Position numbers and translations under genes: made by a program. Shown here piece by piece: positions 1 through 5,600 of a DNA stretch of 7,526 bases. Position 1 is the stretch's first letter, and each line of letters begins with the position of its first letter. This DNA is from Actinomycetes bacterium (GTDB taxonomy: Bacteria > Actinomycetota > Actinomycetes > Actinomycetales > Cellulomonadaceae): contig JAEYUL010000077.1 of assembly GCA_023432565.1 (NCBI GenBank), positions 1 to 7,526 on the forward strand, read 5' to 3'. The notes beneath the pieces were generated by a model. It did no database searches. It was not told the origin of the DNA and was given only the letters and a program-made list of their open reading frames with translations.

Positions 1-92
1 GGGCCCCGGGGGCCCGGTATCCCGGGGGGGGGGCGGGGCGCCCCCCCGCCGGGCCGCCGCGGTGGCCCTCGCCCGCTGCGGCGGGCAGGACG
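1..92. other. G/C-only, self-complementary block at the left edge
   Basis: This block contains almost only G and C, including a run of ten G (24-33) and a run of seven C (41-47). Three inverted repeats lie in it or at its end: 1-7 with 9-15, 27-35 with 39-47, and 71-76 with 81-86. No gene is visible. It lies directly downstream of the minus-strand secreted-protein gene, so the hairpins could terminate that gene. Such a block at an edge is also a common site of sequencing or assembly error, so the exact bases deserve caution. Confidence 0.5.
27..47 (-). terminator. Candidate terminator hairpin after the secreted-protein gene
   Basis: GGGGGGGCG (27-35) and CGCCCCCCC (39-47) form a perfect 9-bp stem with a 3-nt loop, about 46 nt past the stop of the minus-strand gene ending at 93. 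A smaller 6-bp stem (GCCCGC at 71-76, GCGGGC at 81-86, loop TGCG) sits closer to the stop. Neither has a U-tract, which is usual in high-GC actinobacteria. The homopolymers make the base calls less certain. Confidence 0.4.
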
Positions 93-707
93 TCAGTAGA
101 TGCCGCAGGTGGAGTCGGCCGTGGACGTCCCCGACGACCGTCCCTTGACCCGGCCGCAGGGCGTCACCGTCTGCACGACCCACGAGCCGACCGACAGCTC
201 GAACTTGTGCCGCGTGTAGGAGCGGCCCTCGTTCGACACGACGCCCTTGCCGCTGCCGGTCATCCCCCGGTAGGACCAGCCGGGCGTGGAGGTCTCGCCG
301 CCGTAGTCGGCGATGCGCGCGCTCGTCACCGTGGACCCGGACGAGCACCAGTGCCCGACGTGGTAATAGGTGTAGAGCGTGTTGCCGGCCGCGGCCTTGG
401 GGGCCCACGTCCAGCGCTGGGACCAGCACCCGGTCGCCATCGGCGACACGGTCGTCCCCGCCGCCCGCGCGCGCAGCAGCGAGGTGGCGGCCGCACCGTC
501 GGCGGGCAGCTGAGCACCCACGGCGACCTCCACGGTCGCCGGGAGCTGGGTCTCGACGAACTGCTCGCGCTCCTGGGGCGTGAGCTGCTCCAGGTAGGCG
601 GCGAGCTGCGGGTCGGTCTCGCCGCCGATCGCGTCCTCTCCGCGTGCGGCGGTGCCACCGGCGACGAGCAGCCCCGCGGTCACGACGGCGGTCACGAGCT
701 TCCTCAC
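93..707 (-). CDS. Small secreted four-cysteine protein, function unknown
   Basis: About 204 aa, not recognised as a named family. I chose the GTG at 707-705: AGGGAGAAGG lies 8 nt before it, whereas the ATG at 728 has no Shine-Dalgarno in front. From this GTG the protein opens with a clean signal peptide: basic MRK, a hydrophobic stretch at about residues 4-18, and small residues near 19-23 as a likely cleavage site. Residues 25-80 include an acidic, probably helical stretch. The part from about residue 93 is rich in Trp, Tyr, Gly, Ser and Thr, with cysteines at 94, 121, 184 and 201, so two disulphides in a compact beta-rich extracellular domain are likely. It has no membrane anchor or sorting signal. 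It diverges from padR and may belong to that regulon. The signal peptide is clear; any function is unknown. Confidence 0.8.
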   Translation of the reverse strand: MRKLVTAVVTAGLLVAGGTAARGEDAIGGETDPQLAAYLEQLTPQEREQFVETQLPATVEVAVGAQLPADGAAATSLLRARAAGTTVSPMATGCWSQRWTWAPKAAAGNTLYTYYHVGHWCSSGSTVTSARIADYGGETSTPGWSYRGMTGSGKGVVSNEGRSYTRHKFELSVGSWVVQTVTPCGRVKGRSSGTSTADSTCGIY

Positions 708-715
708 GTGGTGCA

Positions 716-725
716 CCTTCTCCCT
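716..725 (-). promoter_or_regulatory. Ribosome binding site that decides the GTG start at 707
   Basis: On the minus strand AGGGAGAAGG ends 8 nt before the GTG at 707-705. The site lies inside the longer ATG-started frame (728), which argues that the longer start is not used. Confidence 0.6.
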
Positions 726-760
726 CATGGGTCGACGACGGACGGCTCTGTCCGCCGAGG

Positions 761-775
761 TTGGTTCCCTACCAA
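761..775. promoter_or_regulatory. Dyad TTGGT-N5-ACCAA, possible operator
   Basis: TTGGT (761-765) and ACCAA (771-775) are perfect inverted arms separated by TCCCT. The dyad covers the inferred -10 box of the minus-strand secreted-protein gene, where a bound repressor would block it. The sequence differs from the second dyad at 803-815, so a single regulator need not bind both. Confidence 0.35.
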
Positions 776-795
776 AGCAGAGTTCTTTGCGACAA
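766..795 (-). promoter_or_regulatory. Candidate promoter of the secreted-protein gene
   Basis: On the minus strand TTGTCG (795-790) is followed after 18 nt by TAGGGA (771-766). Both are partial matches to housekeeping -35 and -10 boxes. Transcription would start near 759, giving a leader of about 50 nt that includes the Shine-Dalgarno at 725-716. The -10 box lies inside the dyad at 761-775. This rests only on hexamer matching. Confidence 0.3.
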
Positions 796-799
796 TCAC

Positions 800-828
800 T
801 ACCTTGCGGCGCAAGAGACTGCTACGTT
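800..828 (+). promoter_or_regulatory. Candidate padR promoter, apparently leaderless
   Basis: TACGTT (823-828) fits the actinobacterial TANNNT -10 pattern and ends 7 nt before the ATG at 836, so transcription would start at or next to the start codon. No Shine-Dalgarno precedes that ATG (GTTCCCCCAC), which fits a leaderless mRNA. The -35 region is poor (TACCTT at 800-805, spacing 17), which suggests weak or regulated expression. Confidence 0.4.
803..815. promoter_or_regulatory. Perfect dyad CTTGCG-G-CGCAAG, likely PadR operator
   Basis: The arms CTTGCG (803-808) and CGCAAG (810-815) are perfectly complementary around one central G. The dyad lies between the inferred -35 and -10 of padR and just upstream of the inferred -35 of the divergent gene (795-790). 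PadR regulators commonly bind dyads in their own promoters, so autoregulation is the natural reading. Binding itself is inferred. Confidence 0.5.
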
Positions 829-835
829 CCCCCAC

Positions 836-1177
836 ATGGCCGCAGAGTCGGACGCGCTGCTGACGCAGCTGCGCAAGGGGGTTCTGGAGTACTGCGTGCT
901 CGCCTGCCTGCACTCCGGCCGCGCATACGGGCTGGAGCTCGCGACCCGTCTGTCCCGCCACCAGGTGCTCTTCGCCAGCGAGGGCACGTTGTACCCGCTG
1001 CTGTCACGGCTGCGCCGGCTGGGCTGGGTCGAGACCACGTGGCAGGAGTCGACGAGCGGCCCACCCCGCCGCTACTACGAGCTCACCCCGGACGGCCGCC
1101 ACGCCCTCGAGCAGTTCACCCGCGCGTGGGAACCGTTCCGGCAGGACGTCGACACCGTGCTGGCGGAGTCCCGATGA
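836..1177 (+). CDS. PadR-family transcriptional regulator
   Basis: 113 aa, typical of short PadR proteins consisting mainly of the winged helix-turn-helix with a short dimerisation tail. Family features: the first helix around residues 11-26 (QLRKGVLEYCVLACL), the YG at 31-32, the recognition-helix and wing signature GTLYPLLSRLRRLGW (50-64), and the wing strand PPRRYYELTPDG (76-87). The closing helix (about 88-110) should form the dimer interface. PadR proteins are usually repressors that respond to small molecules or envelope stress; the ligand cannot be read from sequence. The ATG at 836 was chosen because the family alignment begins just after it; the frame is open upstream to 644, but that part resembles no PadR protein. 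The stop overlaps the next gene's start (ATGA), so the two genes are translationally coupled. Autoregulation through the dyad at 803-815 is likely. Confidence 0.92.
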   Translation: MAAESDALLTQLRKGVLEYCVLACLHSGRAYGLELATRLSRHQVLFASEGTLYPLLSRLRRLGWVETTWQESTSGPPRRYYELTPDGRHALEQFTRAWEPFRQDVDTVLAESR

Positions 1178-1731
1178 CAAGGACCTCACCCATGCCCGAC
1201 CACCCGCTGGTCCAGGCGTACCTGGCGGATCTCGACCGCGCCCTGACCGGCTCCGACCCGCGCGAGCACCAGGACACGCTCGACGCGGTGCGCGAGCACC
1301 TCCTCGAGGCGCTCGGCGAGTCCCCCTCGTCCCAGGAGGTCCGGGCCGTGCTCGCCGGCCTCGGCTCGGTCGACGCGATCGCCGCGGGGACCACCTCGGC
1401 CGGCGCCGCGCCCACCGTGACGGTCGTGCAGCCCGGCCCGGCACCCACCCGGCCGGACCCGGGCTCGGTGGTCGCGCTCGTGACCGCGGTCGTCGCCGTG
1501 CTGACGCTGTTCCTGAGCCCATTCGTCGCGCTCCCGCTCGCGGTCGTCGCGCTCGTCGTCGCGATCGTGCGCCTGCGCACGCCCGCCGCCCGGACCGCCC
1601 TCGCCTGGTCGGCCGCGGCGGTCGCCGGCGCCACCCTGCTGCTGAGCCTCGTGCTCGCGCTCCTGCTCGTCACGGTGGGCGAGAGCCCTCCGCAACCCGG
1701 CCCGGTGCACAGTGAACCCGCCGGGCGCTGA
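1174..1731 (+). CDS. HAAS-domain membrane protein, partner of PadR
   Basis: 185 aa. Residues 10-72 form a helical domain resembling the HAAS/DUF1700 type commonly encoded next to PadR regulators: PLVQAYLADLDRAL, then a conserved-looking DAVREHLLEAL, then VRAVLAGLGSVDAIAA, which fits the family's closing 'LG.p..iA' pattern. A Pro/Thr/Val linker (73-98) leads to about three membrane segments (99-115, 117-134, 143-168) and a short polar tail. The HAAS domain is therefore expected in the cytoplasm. Its start ATG lies in the padR stop (ATGA, 1174-1177), so it is co-translated with padR. An inference is that it senses a membrane condition and modulates PadR or another partner; no enzyme motif is present. 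The membrane part also resembles DUF4190-like hydrophobic regions. Confidence 0.8.
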   Translation: MTRTSPMPDHPLVQAYLADLDRALTGSDPREHQDTLDAVREHLLEALGESPSSQEVRAVLAGLGSVDAIAAGTTSAGAAPTVTVVQPGPAPTRPDPGSVVALVTAVVAVLTLFLSPFVALPLAVVALVVAIVRLRTPAARTALAWSAAAVAGATLLLSLVLALLLVTVGESPPQPGPVHSEPAGR

Positions 1732-1732
1732 C

Positions 1733-1753
1733 GGGCCCGCCGTGAGGCGGCCC
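1733..1753 (+). terminator. Terminator-like hairpin directly after the padR-HAAS pair
   Basis: The left arm at 1733-1741 (with one bulged C) pairs with GGCGGCCC (1746-1753) around a GTGA loop, starting two bases after the stop codon at 1729-1731. There is no U-tract. Confidence 0.5.
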
Positions 1754-1760
1754 CACGACC

Positions 1761-1784
1761 CCGCGCGGGAGATCCTCCGCGCGG
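1761..1784 (+). terminator. Second tandem hairpin after the padR-HAAS pair
   Basis: The left arm (1761-1771) pairs with CTCCGCGCGG (1775-1784) as a 10-bp stem with one bulged G (1767) and an ATC loop. With the hairpin at 1733-1753 it makes a tandem terminator. Confidence 0.45.
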
Positions 1785-1870
1785 CCCGCACGCAGCGGTG
1801 CGCACTGCTCGCGCCCCCGCTGCCCGCACGCTGCAGGCCGACGCGGCCCGTGGCCGAGCACCATCACAGA

Positions 1871-1903
1871 CGGGCGGCCCGCACCACGCGGTGAGGCCGC
1901 CCG
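1871..1903. terminator. Large two-part hairpin between the HAAS gene and the next gene
   Basis: CGGGCGGCC (1871-1879) pairs perfectly with GGCCGCCCG (1895-1903). Inside it, CACC (1882-1885) pairs with GGTG (1890-1893) around an ACGC loop. It may be a further terminator, or a structured element ahead of the gene at 1975 if transcription starts upstream of it. Confidence 0.4.
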
Positions 1904-1909
1904 CACGAC

Positions 1910-1931
1910 TCGCACCCCGGCTGCGGTGCGA
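1910..1931 (+). other. Hairpin upstream of the 170-aa protein gene
   Basis: TCGCACC (1910-1916) and GGTGCGA (1925-1931) form a perfect 7-bp stem with an 8-nt loop, 43 nt before the GTG start at 1975. It may be part of that gene's leader. No promoter boxes stand out in this GC-rich stretch. Confidence 0.25.
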
Positions 1932-1963
1932 CGTCGCCCGACCCGTCACGCAGCCGCGACCAC

Positions 1964-1970
1964 GAGGAGG
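1964..1970 (+). promoter_or_regulatory. Strong ribosome binding site that sets the GTG start at 1975
   Basis: GAGGAGG lies 4 nt before the GTG at 1975. The in-frame ATG at 1987 would be 16 nt away, so the GTG is preferred. The frame is open upstream to 1798, but that part has no such site and overlaps the hairpins. Confidence 0.6.
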
Positions 1971-1974
1971 AACC

Positions 1975-2487
1975 GTGCACCGCCCCATGGCACGCTCCGC
2001 CGTACCCGACACCGTCCCGTCCGCCTGGAGCTCACGCGAGCCTGCGCGTGAGCTGCTGGTCATGTCCGCCTCCGAGCCCGATCGGTGGTCGCCGCTGTCG
2101 GCGGCCGCACTCGGCCCGCACCTGCTCCGGCTGCGAGCGGGCGACGCCCTCGTCGTCACGCTCGAGGTCACCGACCTGCGCCTCGCGCAGGTCGTGCGCG
2201 CCGTCCCCGGTGACGGCGCGTGCTTCCTGGTCGAGCTCACCGGCGAGCTCGGCACGCACCAGATCGGCACCACGAGCGACCCACAGGCGCCCGTCACCGT
2301 CGTGTCCCGCGTGACCCGCGAGTGCGGTCATGCACCCGTGGTGCGCGTCGGGCCCGGCTGGCGGCACACCGCGCTCACCGCGCAGGCGCTCGTCCTGTCC
2401 TGGCTGCTGCGCGGCAACGTCGGCGCGCAGTACAGCATCGCTCCCTACCTGTGCGGCGGGTCCTGCCAGGAGCAGAGGACCGCATGA
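1975..2487 (+). CDS. Uncharacterised 170-aa protein with C-terminal CGGSC motif
   Basis: Not recognised with confidence. There is no signal peptide and no membrane segment, so it is probably cytoplasmic. The first ~35 residues are low in conserved-looking structure. From W38 the pattern is that of a folded alpha/beta domain: helix 40-54, then alternating hydrophobic strands (58-64, 69-75, 82-89, 106-112, 121-126), then W129 and a helix at 132-146. Cysteines are at 83, 117, 160 and 164; the last two form CGGSC near the C-terminus, suggestive of a metal site or redox pair, without proof. The order 'W, helix, GDALVV strand, VVR' faintly recalls small actinobacterial chaperone-like domains (TY-Chap type), which I could not confirm. 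The GTG start rests on the strong GAGGAGG site; ATG 1987 and ATG 2062 are alternatives. It appears to be a single-gene unit with terminators on both sides. Confidence 0.65.
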   Translation: MHRPMARSAVPDTVPSAWSSREPARELLVMSASEPDRWSPLSAAALGPHLLRLRAGDALVVTLEVTDLRLAQVVRAVPGDGACFLVELTGELGTHQIGTTSDPQAPVTVVSRVTRECGHAPVVRVGPGWRHTALTAQALVLSWLLRGNVGAQYSIAPYLCGGSCQEQRTA

Positions 2488-2518
2488 CGTCGCGCCCCCT
2501 GCGCAGTACGTGAGGCAG

Positions 2519-2547
2519 GGTGCGGCTGAGCAGGGGGCAGCCGCACC
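2519..2547 (+). terminator. Terminator hairpin after the 170-aa protein gene
   Basis: GGTGCGGCTG (2519-2528) and CAGCCGCACC (2538-2547) form a perfect 10-bp stem with a 9-nt loop, 31 nt past the stop at 2487. It is the first of two tandem hairpins between convergent genes. There is no U-tract. Confidence 0.6.
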
Positions 2548-2551
2548 GGAT

Positions 2552-2595
2552 GCACGACGAGGCCCCGGCTCGGGGGAACCGGGGCCTCGTCGTGC
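2552..2595 (-). terminator. Perfect 17-bp hairpin, terminator of the hydrolase gene
   Basis: GCACGACGAGGCCCCGG (2552-2568) and its exact reverse complement (2579-2595) enclose a 10-nt loop. The stem begins 15 nt past the hydrolase stop codon (2611-2613) on the minus strand and would also stop read-through from the plus-strand gene, so it is probably bidirectional. No U-tract follows on either strand. Confidence 0.7.
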
Positions 2596-2610
2596 GGGTC
2601 GTTCAGCGGA

Positions 2611-5600
2611 TCACCTGGTGATCCTCACCGATGCCGTCCCGGTGCTGGGGGCCAGCGTCCCGGTACCGGCGTAGACCGCCTTGACCTGCACCGTCCCGGC
2701 CGACCTGCCGGAGACCGGGACCCCGACCTTGCCCTTGCCGTTGAGCGTGGCCGTGGAGACGAGCTTCCACGAGCCGCCCGGCTGCTTGGTGTAGACCTTG
2801 ACCGCGGTGCCGGCCGTCGACGAGGACGGGGTGACCGTCACCGTCGCGGTGAAGGCGGCGCCCACCGAGGCCGACGTGCGGACCGAGATCGACGTCGTCG
2901 TGGCCTTCTTGACCACGCTGACGGCGCTCGCGGACGACGTCGAGGACGCGTACCGCGCGTCGCCGGCGTACACCGCACGGACCGAGAGGGTCACGGCGCT
3001 GCGCGGTGCGGTGAACGTGTACGTCGCCTTGCCCTTGCGCAGCGTGGTGGTCGTGGCCGTGGTCCACGCCCCCTTGCCCTGCTTGACCTGCACGGTCACC
3101 CTGCCGCCGGGCGTGGTGCCGGCGGTGGCGCCGGACAGCGTCACCGTGCCGGAGACCTTGCCGCCCACGGTCACCGACGTCGGGGCCGTGGCCTTGACGG
3201 CGGTCGCCTTCTTCGCGACCGTCAGGTCCGCCGTCACCGTGCCGCTCGGGGCGACCTTGCCAGTGCCGTCGAACGTGACGCCGACCGTGTACCGCCCGGG
3301 TGCCAGGTTCGCCGGCAGCGCGACCGTCGCGCGGCGGTCGACGAGCGCGAGCTTCTTCGTCGTCGAGCCGTAGGTGAGGGTGACCGTGCCGGTGGCCGAG
3401 CCCTCGACCGTGACCTGGCCTGTGACGGGGGTGCCGTAGACCGACGCGGACGCGTCGAGCGCCAGCGCGATGGTCGACAGGCCCTTGGTGAGCAGGAACG
3501 TGACGGTCTGCGACGACGAGGAGGCGGCGGTGGCCGTCTGCGCGAACGTCGCCACCACGGCGTGCTCACCAGCGGCGAAGCCGTCGGCGAGCTCGAGCGT
3601 CGCGACGCCGTCGACCACCTCGGCCGTGCCGAGCACGGTCTCGCCGTCGAGGAACGTGACCTCACCCGCGGTGTCCGCACCCTCGACGAGCGCCGTCAGC
3701 GTGACCGGCTCGAGGATCGCCGGGACCTCGGGCGCGAGCGTGAGCTGCGTCGAGGTGGGCGCCAGGACCGACACCGCGCCGGTGGCCGTCCTGCCCGAGC
3801 CGGCACCGAGTGCCGTGAGCTGCGCGGCACCGAGCGTGGCCTCGTCCGGGACGACGAGCTCGGCCGAGACCGTGCCGTCACCCGCCGCGAGGGCCGATCC
3901 GATCTCGATGCCGCCGAGCGAGAACGCGACCGACTCGGCCGCACGGAACCCGCTGCCCGTGACGGTGAGGGCCTCGCCCGGGCCGACCTCGTCGGTCGAC
4001 GGCGTCAGCGTGCCGGGCGTCGCGGTGAGCTCGGCGCACGGGTCGCCCTGCACGCCGTAGGCGGGTGCGGGGGTGCCCGACGTCACGCCGTCGTCCTCGC
4101 GGACGACGAGCGGGGCGAACGCGTCGCTGCCCATCACGGCGTTGCTCGTGTTGGTCACCGAGATCGTGTAGCTCGTGGTGGCCGCCGAGCTCGCCACCGC
4201 GTCGCCGTACGTGGCCACGGGGACCGTGGTGCACGTCTGCCCCGGGCTGACGACGACCTTGCGCATCTGCATGCCCGCCTTGGCGGTGGCGGTCGTGCCG
4301 CCGATCACCGAGACGTACGCCGTCACGGGCGTGGTCGCGGGCTTCGACAGGCGGACCGGCACGAGGGCCTCGTCGGGACCGCTGCCCTCCTCGACCCGGA
4401 CCGGCGCCGTGCCGACGGTCACCTGGGTCGCGGGCGACGCCGTGCCGAGCGCGGACGACGCGAACGCGAGGTCCGTGAGGTACACACCACCGCTGACCGA
4501 GTCGCCGCGGCCGACGGCCGCCTTGAGCCGGACCTCACGCACGTCCGTCAGGTCGATGTCGACACCGTCCAGCGGGAGCCGGACTTCGTGCAGCACGATC
4601 TTGCCGAGCGTGGTGGGGTTCTGCGTGCTCTGCGGCAGGCGCACCAGGGCGTTCGGGTTGAGCGCGGAGACGAGCGTGGAGAAGGTCGCTCCGCTGCCGT
4701 CGACGAGCGTCACCGTCAGGTCCGTGCCAGTGCCGTAGGCGACCGACTCGTCCGGCGAGGCCTTGAGCGTCAGGAAGTCGTGGCCCGAGGCGTCGCGCGC
4801 CGAGCGCGGGACCGAGACGCGGATCTCGCCGGTGCCGGACGTCCACTGCATCCGGGTCATCGGGCTGGCCGGCACGTCCCCGCCGAACCGGACCGAGGTC
4901 CAGTGCGGCAGCTGCGCGGACGCGAGGGTCGTCGAGCAGTAGGGCAGCACCTGCGGGACCGCGCGTCCCGACATCGAGGCGCACAGCGTGGCCGTGGCCG
5001 TGCCGTACGTGCGTGCCTGACCGGCCGTGGTGAACCGGGCGATGTCGGCGCGGGCCGAGGCAGGCTGGGTGGCGGAGACGCGGATGTCGAAGTCCTTGAT
5101 CGACTCGACCTTCGCACCCGAGCCGTCGAACATCGGCAGGAACTGCTCCTCACCGCCGACGGTCAGGCGGAACCAGCCCGCCATGAGCGTCGTGCCGGTG
5201 TCGTACTGCTCGTCGTCGGTCAGGCGGATGGTCGTGTCGACCGCCGCTCCCGTGGTGCCGCAGACCGAGTCGGTCGAGCGGGCCGAGGTGGCGTTCGTCC
5301 CCGACCAGTCGTCGGACGTCGACAGGGAGTACTTCGACGGCGTCCAGACCGTGTTGAAGAAGTTGTGGTTGGCGCCCATGACCCACACGTCGGTGCGGAG
5401 CACGTCGTCGTCGAACGCGTAGCGCGAGTCGTCGTTCATGTGCTGGCCCTGCTGGCTGGACACGTCGCCGTCGCAGTACGGCAGCAGCAGCATCGTCGGG
5501 ATGTCCGGCGTCGTCATGCGGCCGAAGTCGACCGGGGCGAGCGGCAGGATCGAGACGATGTCGAACGGGTCCGCCAGACCGGCGTTGAGCGTCGCGGCCG

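Noticed and set aside
1..70. Resemblance of the left edge to a cloning-vector polylinker
   Set aside because: A few short strings recall polylinker sites, but the order and spacing do not match any polylinker I know, and such strings are common in very GC-rich DNA.
207..863. 218-codon plus-strand frame opposite the secreted protein
   Set aside because: It is a low-complexity Gly/Arg shadow crossing the divergent promoter region; the minus-strand signal peptide and four-Cys domain are far more convincing.
1712..1894. 60-codon plus-strand frame between the HAAS gene and the 170-aa protein gene
   Set aside because: It begins inside the HAAS gene, runs through the hairpins and has no ribosome binding site or plausible protein character.
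1116..2297. 393-codon minus-strand frame opposite the HAAS gene and the 170-aa protein gene
   Set aside because: It is an Arg/Ser/Ala-rich shadow that would cover the terminator hairpins and two better-supported genes.
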